33,838 nt of DNA, from contig CAKXIK010000026.1 in assembly GCA_934875675.1 (NCBI GenBank), positions 4,754-38,591 on the forward strand, given 5' to 3'. Below, one piece after another: positions 8,088 through 16,046 of the stretch. The stretch is from an uncultured bacterium. Lineage in GTDB: Bacteria; Bacillota; Clostridia; Oscillospirales; Acutalibacteraceae. Every line of letters starts with the position of its first letter. The first letter of the stretch is position 1. The position numbers and the translations under genes were made by a program. The notes under the pieces were generated by a model, which saw only the letters and a program-made list of their open reading frames with translations, did no database searches and had not been told where the DNA came from.

Positions 8088-8117
8088 TTGACAAATGGAT
8101 AAATTTCGGCGTATGAT
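8088..8117 (+). promoter_or_regulatory. Putative MATE exporter promoter
   Basis: A consensus TTGACA (8088-8093) and TATGAT (8112-8117), with an 18-bp spacer, lie 52 nt before the MATE start. It is divergent from the nagB promoter, with about 70 bp between the two -35 boxes. Confidence 0.7.
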
Positions 8118-8169
8118 TTCAACTACATAGAATTTTAGTTTCTCTGATTGGAAAGGACTCGGTTACATC

Positions 8170-9540
8170 ATGGATCAGGCAAAAGAGACACGGGAACAAC
8201 ATCAATTTCAACGTATGACCCAAACGCCGGTACCTCGCCTAATTTCTTCATTGGCAGCTCCCACCGTCGTCAGCATGATGGTCACGTCAATTTATAACAT
8301 GGCAGATACTTATTTTGTTTCACAGTTGGGAACCAGTGCTTCGGGAGCTGTTGGAATCGTTTTTTCGCTTATGGCAATTATTCAGGCGGTCGGATTTACG
8401 CTTGGCATGGGTTCGGGCAGTCAAATTTCACGATTATTAGGGCAGCAGCGCAACATGGAAGCAACGGAAATTGCCAGCAGCGGTTTTTTTTCTTCCATTG
8501 TGCTTGGGCTGTTGCTTGCCATCGGAGGAAGCCTGCTGATTGACGATTTAATGCGATTGCTGGGAGCAACACCGACTATTTTGCCTTACGCACGGAGCTA
8601 TGCCCAGTATATTTTGCTGGGTGCGCCAGTAATGGCTGCTTCCTTTGTGCTGAACAATATTCTTCGCGCGGAAGGGCGGGCAAGGCTTTCTATGGTCGGA
8701 ATCGCTGCGGGCGGAGTTTTGAATATTGCGCTCGACCCGCTGTTTGTATTCACGTTTCAACTCGGAATTGCAGGTGCGGCAATTGCAACGTTAATTAGTC
8801 AATGTGTTAGCTGCGGGATTTTGCTTTCTTGTTTTCTGCGCGGAAAAAGCACAACCAGACTTTCGTTTCGTATGATATCACGCCGCCCGCGGATTTATTG
8901 GAGCATCCTTAAAACAGGACTGCCATCTCTTTGCCGACAAGGGCTTGCCAGTATTGCCACCGTAGCGTTAAACCGCAATGCGGCACTCTATGGAGATGCT
9001 GCTGTTTCGGCAATGTCCATTGTGGGAAAGATTTTTATGCTGATCTTTTCCGCATTGCTGGGCTTTGGTCAGGGATTTCAGCCGGTTGTGGGATACAATT
9101 ACGGTGCAAAAAGATATGATCGCGTGCGTAAGGCGTGCTATTTTACGCTGGAGGTTGGTACTGTCCTGATGACGGTGTTTGCCGCCGCCGGTTTTGTTGC
9201 GGCACCCTATCTGATGAGACTTTTTATCAGCGATGACCCTGCAGTGGTGGAAATCGGAACCGCAGCACTGCGTGCACAATGTATTGCGATGCCGTTGCTG
9301 CCGCTGGGGGTGGTCTGCAACATGACATTCCAGACTATTGGACGCTCGTGGACTGCAACTTTTCTTTCGGCTGCACGGCAGGGCATCTTCTTTTTGCCCC
9401 TGATATATTTGTTGCCTGCGCTTTTTGGTTTGGCAGGAATTCAGATTACACAACCATGCGCTGACGTTTTAACGTTTCTCTGCTGCATTCCGTTTGCCAT
9501 CACTTTTTTAAAAAAATTACCACGTGAGGGGCAAAAATAG
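8170..9540 (+). CDS. MATE-family efflux transporter
   Basis: A 456-residue integral membrane protein with about twelve predicted helices in two halves. Typical MATE features are present: LAAPTVVSMMVTSIYNMADTYFV-type sequence in helix 1 (residues about 29-51), QLGTSASGAVG after it, and ILRAEGRARLSM and GFGQGFQPVVGYNYGAKRYDRV later. MATE proteins export cationic drugs or metabolites using Na+ or H+ gradients; the substrate cannot be read here. The start has GGAAAGGA about 12 nt upstream, a long spacing. The gene has its own consensus promoter and stands alone, with no adjacent regulator gene apart from divergent nagB. A long perfect hairpin follows the stop. Confidence 0.92.
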   Translation: MDQAKETREQHQFQRMTQTPVPRLISSLAAPTVVSMMVTSIYNMADTYFVSQLGTSASGAVGIVFSLMAIIQAVGFTLGMGSGSQISRLLGQQRNMEATEIASSGFFSSIVLGLLLAIGGSLLIDDLMRLLGATPTILPYARSYAQYILLGAPVMAASFVLNNILRAEGRARLSMVGIAAGGVLNIALDPLFVFTFQLGIAGAAIATLISQCVSCGILLSCFLRGKSTTRLSFRMISRRPRIYWSILKTGLPSLCRQGLASIATVALNRNAALYGDAAVSAMSIVGKIFMLIFSALLGFGQGFQPVVGYNYGAKRYDRVRKACYFTLEVGTVLMTVFAAAGFVAAPYLMRLFISDDPAVVEIGTAALRAQCIAMPLLPLGVVCNMTFQTIGRSWTATFLSAARQGIFFLPLIYLLPALFGLAGIQITQPCADVLTFLCCIPFAITFLKKLPREGQK

Positions 9541-9568
9541 TCTTTTATCACACATATTGAATTCCCAA

Positions 9569-9623
9569 TATAACAGATACCCTCAGAAAAAGATTCAATC
9601 CTTTTCTGAGGGTATCTGTTATA
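9569..9623. repeat. 22-bp perfect inverted repeat between convergent genes
   Basis: The arms 9569-9590 and 9602-9623 are perfectly complementary over 22 bp with an 11-nt loop. It lies 28 nt after the MATE stop and about 180 nt beyond the stop of the convergent transporter gene. A terminator role is likely, but neither side has a clear U-tract outside the stem. The remaining gap to 9805 holds only a weak 10-bp repeat (9653-9662 with 9764-9773) and no gene. Confidence 0.7.
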
Positions 9624-9805
9624 TAAAACATGTAATGATGCCAAATTCTAATAATTCAAAAGTTTCTATGTGCTTGGGATGTCATCTCCATCTCTTCATC
9701 AAACAGCAGATAAATCCAAGGAAAACGATACCAATTCAGGCTTGCGGTTGGATTTTTGGACTGCTTTTGAATTAGTATTCATATCAGCAACTCGTTGCAC
9801 GCAAA

Positions 9806-11623
9806 TCATACTTCAACCATAGCAGGTTGAATGCCCTCTGCTGTATCGGAATGAATTTCCACCGGAACACAAAATTGAGTGCGATAGTACTGATACAACG
9901 TGCGGTATTCTTCGGTAACCCCCTGATGCTGGGTGTTCAGATGAGCATGTGGATCGAACGCCTCATCACGGCTCAGTTTTTTCAAAAGCTGTACTGCAAC
10001 ATTCGAGCAGTGATCCGAAATCCGTTCCATATGTGTCAGAATTTCTACAAAAGAGATGCCCTTTTGCATATTGCAAACACCATTTTGCAGCCGTTCTACG
10101 TGTTTGTTCTTTAAAACCTCCACCAACTCGTCAATCGCTTCTTCAAGCGGTTCAATCCGGTAGGCAAGCACAGGATCCTGTGTTTGATAAGCACGGGCTG
10201 TCATGTCAATAATTTCACGCACGGCAGCAGTGATGTAATAAAGCTCTGTATTTCCCTCGTCAGAAAATGAAACATTTTGATTGGAATTATAGTCTGCAAC
10301 ATCGGCAATGTTGATGCAGTAGTCGCCAATTCTTTCAAAATCACCGATGGAATGCATCATTTCAGTTGCATCCTTATGATTTTTCGTATCAAGATCACGT
10401 GTTGTGATTTTCATTACATATTCGCCAAGTACCGTTTCAGTTTTATCCATGAAATGCTCGTTTTCTTCCAAAAGTGTACGCATCTTTTCGTCGTAATGTG
10501 TCAGTAGTCCGCAGGAGATATCAAAATTCTCCAAAGCAGTCTGTGACATATTGCACATCACCGTATGACACTGATTCAGTGCAATAGACGGGGTTTTCAA
10601 GAACAGATCGTCCAGAAGTTTAAGTTCCTGTTCCATTTTAGAACCTTGCGAATCACGGATCAGTTTGCCGGAAAGCTTGATCAATTTATTGCAGAAGGGA
10701 AGCAGCATAATCGTAGTGGCAAGGTTGAACAGCGTGTGGAAGTTTGCAATATTTCCGCGGGTAACCGCATCATTCCAAAATGAAAATCCGATCAACTGCT
10801 GATAGAGGCAGATGGCAATTAAAAAGACAGCAGCACCGATTACATTATTCATGACATCAATCAATACGGCACGTTTGGCTTTTTTGTTTGTTCCGATGCT
10901 TGCAATCAAAACAGTGACGCATTTTCCGATGTTCATGCCGATTACAATGGGGAGTGCCATTGCAAAGGTGATCTGACCGGTGGAACTCATAGCTTGCAGC
11001 ATTCCCACTGAGGCAGAGGAGCTTTGCAGAATAGCGGTAATCATCATTCCGACTGCAACGCCAAGCAGAGGGTTTTCGAACATCAAAAACAGATTGTGAA
11101 AAGCTTCTGAGTCGCGAAGCGGTGCCAGCGCAGATTCCATGGTGGTCATGCCAAAAAAGAGCACACCGAAACCGATCACAATGGAAGCAATATTCTGCGT
11201 TTTGCTGCGCTTTGAAATCAGCATAATTGCAGCCCCGACTGCAATGCAGATGGGGGCAAAGGAAGACGGCTTGAGCAGATAAAGCAACACGTTATCCGTA
11301 GAAATATCTCCGAGCCGAAGAATTTGTGCAGTAATCGTAGTGCCGATATTAGCACCCATGATCACCGGGATTGCCTGCACAAGCTTCATAATGCCGGCGT
11401 TAAGAAAACCGATTACCATAACGGATGTGGCTGCTGAGCTCTGGATTACACAAGTGACAGCCGTACCGAGTGCAATGCCCTTGAATTTATTCCCCGTTAG
11501 TCGTTCCAGTGTTTTTTCCAGCCCTGCGCCCGCAAGCTTTTCCAATGCTTTGCCCAGAACGCTCATGCCGTAAAGGAACAGACCAACGCCCCCAATGAGC
11601 GCCAAAATATTTGCAATATCCAC
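9806..11623 (-). CDS. Na/Pi-cotransporter family protein with PhoU-like C-terminal domain
   Basis: This 605-residue protein has an N-terminal membrane half with two inverted Na/Pi-cotransporter repeats. Each carries the hallmark QSS motif (VTCVIQSSAATSVMVIGF and ITAILQSSSASVGMLQAM). The C-terminal cytoplasmic part (about 340-560) is a helical PhoU-like domain with D-F-E-R-I-G-D-Y and H-M-E-R-I-S-D-H-C-S-N type motifs. The family, typified by NptA and YjbB, moves phosphate with sodium; YjbB-like members may export it. The start is GTG at 11623, with GGAGG 8 nt upstream. It is a single gene divergent from uxaC. No pho or pst gene is nearby to suggest regulation. Confidence 0.92.
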   Translation of the reverse strand: MDIANILALIGGVGLFLYGMSVLGKALEKLAGAGLEKTLERLTGNKFKGIALGTAVTCVIQSSAATSVMVIGFLNAGIMKLVQAIPVIMGANIGTTITAQILRLGDISTDNVLLYLLKPSSFAPICIAVGAAIMLISKRSKTQNIASIVIGFGVLFFGMTTMESALAPLRDSEAFHNLFLMFENPLLGVAVGMMITAILQSSSASVGMLQAMSSTGQITFAMALPIVIGMNIGKCVTVLIASIGTNKKAKRAVLIDVMNNVIGAAVFLIAICLYQQLIGFSFWNDAVTRGNIANFHTLFNLATTIMLLPFCNKLIKLSGKLIRDSQGSKMEQELKLLDDLFLKTPSIALNQCHTVMCNMSQTALENFDISCGLLTHYDEKMRTLLEENEHFMDKTETVLGEYVMKITTRDLDTKNHKDATEMMHSIGDFERIGDYCINIADVADYNSNQNVSFSDEGNTELYYITAAVREIIDMTARAYQTQDPVLAYRIEPLEEAIDELVEVLKNKHVERLQNGVCNMQKGISFVEILTHMERISDHCSNVAVQLLKKLSRDEAFDPHAHLNTQHQGVTEEYRTLYQYYRTQFCVPVEIHSDTAEGIQPAMVEV

Positions 11624-11683
11624 TTTTTTGTCCTCCGCTTCTTCATCAAGCCGGTTCTTTTTCTTTTTCTATATTTTACTTCT

Positions 11684-11712
11684 ATTTTACATAATGTTTT
11701 TTTATTTTACAA
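11684..11712 (-). promoter_or_regulatory. Putative promoter of the Na/Pi-type transporter
   Basis: On the minus strand, TTGTAA (11707-11712) and TAAAAT (11684-11689) are 17 bp apart, about 60 nt before the GTG start, in a very AT-rich region. Confidence 0.45.
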
Positions 11713-11811
11713 TAGTTTTTTCTTATGGAATTGACTTTTGACGCATTTCACTACTTTTCTGAAAATGTATTGAAAAAAACGTTTAATTTGAGCGCATGAC
11801 TTTTCTAAGAA

Positions 11812-11877
11812 ATTGTTAAAAAAACAATCACAACAATCATAAAAGCAATGGAAAAGGCTAAAACAATGAATTATAAT
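11812..11877 (+). promoter_or_regulatory. Putative uxaC promoter and upstream inverted repeat
   Basis: TGGAAA (11849-11854) and TATAAT (11872-11877) are 17 bp apart, 59 nt before uxaC. Upstream, ATTGTT (11812-11817) and AACAAT (11823-11828) form a 6-bp inverted repeat with a 5-bp spacer, a possible regulator or activator site. The rest of the 313-bp divergent gap is AT-rich sequence without a gene. Confidence 0.45.
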
Positions 11878-11936
11878 GAAAAAAAGAAACAACAGATAAT
11901 AAGTAACCGATAAAAAGTTTGAAGGGAAAGATCGTG

Positions 11937-13322
11937 ATGGAGACTGCATTGTTGAAAGAAGATTTCTTACTAACAAATAATACTGCAAAGTTGTTGTACC
12001 ATAATTACGCAGAAAAAATGCCTATCTATGATTATCACTGTCATGTGAGCCCAAAAGAAATTTGGGAAGACCATCCGTATCAGAATATAACACAAGCGTG
12101 GCTTTATGGTGACCACTACAAATGGCGTTTGATGCGTGCGATGGGAATCGACGAGTCGCTGATTACCGGAGGAAAAAGTGATTATGAGCGATTTTGTGCC
12201 TTTGCACAAACAGTGCCGTACTGCATCGGAAACCCCATGTATCACTGGGTTCATTTGGAGCTTAAGCGCTATTTTGGTATAACTGAAGAGCTGAATTCGG
12301 AGACAGCACCAAGAATATGGGAAGAAACAAAGCGGATTTTGCAAAATGGCCTTTCGGTGCGTAAGATTATTCAGGATTCCAATGTTGCGCTCCTCTGCAC
12401 CACCGATGATCCGGCAGATTCATTGGAATACCATCGCAAACTTGCTGCGGACGGTTCACTTAAAACGCGTGTGTTGCCTGCGTTCCGCCCTGATAAGGTG
12501 CTCAGTCCCACCCGCGACTACTTAACGCGCCTGTCAGAGTCATCCGGCATTGCAATTCATAATTGCGAAAGCCTATTGCAGGCACTCAGCAGCCGAATGG
12601 ATTGGTTTCATAAGTGCGGGTGTCGCCTTTCTGATCACAGCTTTGCAACGATTCCGTGGCAGCCGGCATCTCAGTTGGTGGTTGATGTCAGCTTTTCTGC
12701 CGTATTAAGCGGGGAAATATTAACGGGAAAAGCTTTGGAACAGTATCAAACATGGTTAATGCTCTGGTTGGGTCGCGAATATGCAAAACGCGGCTGGACG
12801 ATGCAGCTGCACCTGAACGCCCTGCGGAATAACAGTACGCGCATGGTGGAGCGTCTCGGTCCGGATACCGGTTTTGACTCCATTAATGACCGCTTGCTTG
12901 CGCCAAATCTTTCCGCATTTCTCAACGCACTGGATCGCACAGAGGAGTTGCCGAAAACAATTTTTTATTCGCTCAATCCGAAAGATAATATGATGCTCGG
13001 TGCAATGGCGGGCAATTTTCAAGGCGGCACACCGGGAAAGATGCAGCTTGGCTCGGCGTGGTGGTTTAATGACCAGCGCGACGGCATGGAAGAACAGCTA
13101 AAGACGCTTGCAAACGTGGGTTTACTGAGCAAGTTTGTCGGCATGCTGACCGATTCCCGCAGTTTTCTTTCTTACACGCGGCATGACTATTTCCGGCGGA
13201 TTCTTTGCAATTTGATCGGAACCTGGGTGGAAAACGGCGAATATCTCAACGATTTGCCGCGCATTGGAATCATTGTTCAGGACATCTGTTATCACAATGC
13301 AGTAGAGTATTTTCAAATGTGA
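11937..13322 (+). CDS. uxaC: Glucuronate (uronate) isomerase
   Basis: The 461-residue protein matches UxaC, which interconverts D-glucuronate/fructuronate and D-galacturonate/tagaturonate in hexuronate catabolism. The N-terminal metal-binding motif YDYHCHVSPKEIWED is clear, followed by the family-typical WLYGDHYKWRLMRAMG. The C-terminal part has GNFQGGTPGKMQLGSAWWFN and a LVGMLTDSRSFLSYTRHDYFRR-like stretch. Length is close to E. coli UxaC (470). The ATG at 11937 has AGGGAAAG upstream at suitable spacing; the in-frame TTG at 11919 does not. No other uronate gene (uxuA, kdgK, kdgA) is adjacent, so this is a stand-alone catabolic gene with its own promoter and terminator. It suggests use of pectin- or glycan-derived uronic acids. 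Confidence 0.95.
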   Translation: METALLKEDFLLTNNTAKLLYHNYAEKMPIYDYHCHVSPKEIWEDHPYQNITQAWLYGDHYKWRLMRAMGIDESLITGGKSDYERFCAFAQTVPYCIGNPMYHWVHLELKRYFGITEELNSETAPRIWEETKRILQNGLSVRKIIQDSNVALLCTTDDPADSLEYHRKLAADGSLKTRVLPAFRPDKVLSPTRDYLTRLSESSGIAIHNCESLLQALSSRMDWFHKCGCRLSDHSFATIPWQPASQLVVDVSFSAVLSGEILTGKALEQYQTWLMLWLGREYAKRGWTMQLHLNALRNNSTRMVERLGPDTGFDSINDRLLAPNLSAFLNALDRTEELPKTIFYSLNPKDNMMLGAMAGNFQGGTPGKMQLGSAWWFNDQRDGMEEQLKTLANVGLLSKFVGMLTDSRSFLSYTRHDYFRRILCNLIGTWVENGEYLNDLPRIGIIVQDICYHNAVEYFQM

Positions 13323-13376
13323 TAATCTGGCGATGCTCGATGATCAGCATTCGTAATAGGAAATTAATCTAAATAA

Positions 13377-13423
13377 AAAAACGCAGTGATTGTTCTCTGT
13401 TGAAAAACAATCACTGCGTTTTT
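13377..13423. terminator. Bidirectional terminator between uxaC and the hydrolase gene
   Basis: A perfect 18-bp stem (13377-13394 with 13406-13423) with an 11-nt loop. The A-rich left end and T-rich right end make it a good intrinsic terminator in both directions, between two convergent genes. Confidence 0.85.
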
Positions 13424-13439
13424 ATAATCATTTTAAGTA

Positions 13440-14234
13440 TTAGAATCCAATGCGGTGAAGCCAATTTGCAAGCAGCCCAGGCCATTGGTTAGCACCGGGA
13501 GTTTCTTGCGCCAAACCAAGACCGTGCGGGCCATCGGGGAAAATGTGTAATTCAACAGGAATGTTCTTCTGTTTTAATGCAAGAGCCATGTTAAGGCTGT
13601 TTTGCACGAAGACACCGTCATCCGCAGCCGTATGCCATAAAAACACCGGGGGCATATCCTCGCGTACACTGCATTCGCCGGAAAGCTGACGAACGAGGTC
13701 GGGGTCTGCGTTTTCACCGAGCAGGTAATCACGTGAGCCGGTATGTGCGTAGTTGAGCAGAGAGATAACGGCATAGCAAAGCACACCGGCATCCGGTCTG
13801 GAGCTGACGCGGTCAATTTCGTCGCCATCCTCATTTCCGTAGTCAAAATGCTCAAGCGCAGTAACCGTCAGATGGCCACCGGCGGAAAAGCCGAGAATGC
13901 CGATCTTCTGCAGGTCAATGCCAAAGCGTTCTGCATGAAAACGAACATATCGAATGGCACGTTTTGCGTCTGTCAGTTCAACGGGATGATGATAAGGTGC
14001 AACCCGATAATTCAATACAAAAGCGCTGATGCCATTGGCGTTGAGCATCTGTGCAATCGGTTCCCCCTCATGATCTGCACGCATTACATATGCGCCGCCG
14101 GGGCAGACGATGACGCAGCTGTTTTGTTTGCCCGGAAGCAGATATGGCACGATAGAAGGTGCCTCCTGACCAAACGACGCATCAAAGTAAGGCGGTTCAT
14201 CAGCCCAGAGAAACTCTTTTTTGTTTTCGTTCAT
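13440..14234 (-). CDS. Alpha/beta hydrolase, esterase-like (BD-FAE/acetylesterase type)
   Basis: The 264-residue cytoplasmic protein has an alpha/beta-hydrolase fold. VCPGGAYVMRADHEG near 43-57 forms the oxyanion region, and GFSAGG at 115-120 places the nucleophile at Ser117. HTAADDGV near 201-208 supplies the acid, and DGPHGLGL the catalytic His237. This small esterase group commonly removes acetyl or other acyl groups from plant polysaccharide fragments; the true substrate is unknown. No signal peptide is present. The ATG at 14234 is 9 nt after AAGGGA; an upstream in-frame TTG at 14243 is less likely. It lies downstream of murE on the same strand but is separated by 223 bp with a structured element, so co-transcription is uncertain. 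Its position next to uxaC suggests glycan use. Confidence 0.88.
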   Translation of the reverse strand: MNENKKEFLWADEPPYFDASFGQEAPSIVPYLLPGKQNSCVIVCPGGAYVMRADHEGEPIAQMLNANGISAFVLNYRVAPYHHPVELTDAKRAIRYVRFHAERFGIDLQKIGILGFSAGGHLTVTALEHFDYGNEDGDEIDRVSSRPDAGVLCYAVISLLNYAHTGSRDYLLGENADPDLVRQLSGECSVREDMPPVFLWHTAADDGVFVQNSLNMALALKQKNIPVELHIFPDGPHGLGLAQETPGANQWPGLLANWLHRIGF

Positions 14235-14380
14235 TTCATTCAATCCCTTTCAAAATTAGTGAGATTAATCCTGATTTTCCTTGAAACAGAAGATAAAAAT
14301 CTTCACAAAAACCGAGTATATTCCGGCCTTCTCTTCATTTTTAATTCCGCTTCTAAGCAAAGAAACTGGGAATGCACAAA

Positions 14381-14439
14381 GGCGAACCATGCCTTGCCGC
14401 AAACTTAAAAAGCAAATTTGCAGGCGGACATCGTTCGCC
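14381..14439 (-). other. Structured intergenic element between murE and the hydrolase gene
   Basis: A 7-bp perfect outer stem (GGCGAAC 14381-14387 with GTTCGCC 14433-14439) encloses an inner GCAAA/TTTGC pairing (14399-14403 with 14417-14421) that is extended by nearby CCG/CGG. There is no U-tract, so it is a poor terminator. It could be an mRNA processing or leader structure. I found no gene in 14235-14457. Confidence 0.4.
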
Positions 14440-14457
14440 CAACTTTCGTTGATATAA

Positions 14458-15945
14458 TTAGTCTGTAACACCCTTTTCGCGTTGTAATTCTTCATAAAGC
14501 TCTTTGACTACAACACGCTCATCAAATGGGTATTTGACTCCGTTAATTTCTTCATAATCCCAATGGCCCTTGCCGATTAACAGAACCAAATCATCACGCT
14601 GTGCAAGCGACATAGCATGTTTAATTGCAGTCCGGCGGTCGGGAATTACTTCATATTTGCCGTTTGTGCGATCCAAGCCAACCTTAATCTGGGCATTGAT
14701 TTGCTCCAAAGGCTCAAATCTGGGGCAATTGGAGGTAACAATCGTCAAATCCACGTTATTACCCAGAATTTCTCCGGCATCTGCGCGGCGAATGGTCGTG
14801 CGGTTGCCGTCCGAGCCGAACACCGCAATCACGTGATTGGGCTGATACTGCTTGAGGGCATCGAGCAGGCTCGAAATGCCGATTCCGTCATGTGCAAAGT
14901 CGATAATAACCGAATAGGGGGCAGGAATATCGATTGTCTCCACACGTCCGCGGATTTTTACGTCATGCAGCGCCTTGTTGATTCCGGCGATGGAAACGCC
15001 GAAGTGGTCACAGGCACAAACAGCAGCCAGTGCATCATAAACCGTGAATTTGCCGGGGGAGCCAACGGTAACAGACGCCGCATGTTTACCCGTTGTGGTA
15101 AAGTGGACACCCATGTATCCGGGTGCTTTAACGGTTTCATAGCCAACAACCCGGGTATCGGCTTCTTTATCATATCCGAAGGTTTCCACCTCGCAGGTGT
15201 GACCCTCCAGAATTTGCTCCACCTTTTCGTCATCCTGATTCAGGATGCCCAGCTTACACTGGCGGAAGAGAAGACTTTTGCAATGCAGGTATTCGTCAAG
15301 CGTCTGATGTTCCCAAGGACTGATATGATCGCGGGAAATGTTAAGGAAAATGCCGACATCAAAGGTGAATCCGGCAGTCCGATGCAGCATTAGTCCCTGA
15401 GAGGAAACCTCCATCACCACATAATCACAGCCAGCCTCCGCCATTTGGTGAAACAGCTTCTGAACCTCATAGGATTCCGGAGTGGTGTTAATGGTGTGTA
15501 TGCTTTCATCCCCGATCAAAGCGCCGATGCTGCCGATGAGCCCGACCTTATGACCATCGCTTTCCAGAATAGATTTCAGCAAATAAGTGGTTGTCGTCTT
15601 ACCTTTGGTGCCGGTCACACCGATCAGCTTCATTTTTTCGGCAGGATGACCGTAATAGTTGGCAGCGGTCAGTGCCAATGCAATGCGGGAATTTTCCACC
15701 TTGACAACGGTGATTCCCTCAGGCACCTCCACCGTTTTTTCCACAATCAAAGCCACGGCACCGCGCTCCGCAGCCTGCAGAGCAAGCGTGTGGCTATCCA
15801 GCTTTGCGCCCTGGATACAGACAAACAAGCCGTTTTGCGTCATATTGCGCGTGTCATAAAACACATCTGCAATTTCAGTTTCCCAGGCATTTCCTTGCTG
15901 AAGCACATCATAATCAAGACCGCACAGCAAATCCTTCAATTTCAT
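14458..15945 (-). CDS. murE: MurE-type Mur ligase with altered DNPR motif
   Basis: The 495-residue protein has the three Mur-ligase domains: a MurE-type N-domain with the VFYDTRNMTQNGLFVCIQG region, the ATP-binding P-loop GVTGTKGKTTTT (109-120), and a C-terminal domain. MurE adds the third residue (meso-diaminopimelate or lysine) to UDP-MurNAc-L-Ala-D-Glu in the cytoplasm. The diagnostic DNPR motif of DAP-adding enzymes reads NCPR here (406-409), and the usual YAHTPD-like motif reads FAHDGI (350-355). It lies outside any division/cell-wall cluster, so it may be a second MurE paralogue. The start at 15945 (MKLKDLL) is chosen because upstream candidates at 15957 and 15975 lack proper spacing to AAAGGA. 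It has its own promoter inside the end of gatB. The symbol is by family; substrate is uncertain. Confidence 0.82.
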   Translation of the reverse strand: MKLKDLLCGLDYDVLQQGNAWETEIADVFYDTRNMTQNGLFVCIQGAKLDSHTLALQAAERGAVALIVEKTVEVPEGITVVKVENSRIALALTAANYYGHPAEKMKLIGVTGTKGKTTTTYLLKSILESDGHKVGLIGSIGALIGDESIHTINTTPESYEVQKLFHQMAEAGCDYVVMEVSSQGLMLHRTAGFTFDVGIFLNISRDHISPWEHQTLDEYLHCKSLLFRQCKLGILNQDDEKVEQILEGHTCEVETFGYDKEADTRVVGYETVKAPGYMGVHFTTTGKHAASVTVGSPGKFTVYDALAAVCACDHFGVSIAGINKALHDVKIRGRVETIDIPAPYSVIIDFAHDGIGISSLLDALKQYQPNHVIAVFGSDGNRTTIRRADAGEILGNNVDLTIVTSNCPRFEPLEQINAQIKVGLDRTNGKYEVIPDRRTAIKHAMSLAQRDDLVLLIGKGHWDYEEINGVKYPFDERVVVKELYEELQREKGVTD

Positions 15946-16018
15946 TGAATGATTCATTCCTTTCGGTAAAAGCAATCTTCCTTGACTGCTTTTCCAGATT
16001 GATCAAAATCCTGTTTCT

Positions 16019-16046
16019 ATTATACCCAGCTTGGAAAATTAATCAA
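16019..16046 (-). promoter_or_regulatory. Putative murE promoter overlapping the gatB stop
   Basis: On the minus strand, TTGATT (16041-16046, within the last gatB codons) and TATAAT (16019-16024) are 16 bp apart. The short leader also contains a 7-bp hairpin (AAAAGCA/TGCTTTT) just before the ribosome site. The promoter would let murE be expressed separately from aspS-gatCAB. Confidence 0.55.

Noticed and set aside
14265..14495. 76-codon minus-strand frame overlapping the end of murE
   Set aside because: It begins inside murE in another frame without a ribosome site and spans the structured gap; the product has no protein-like features.
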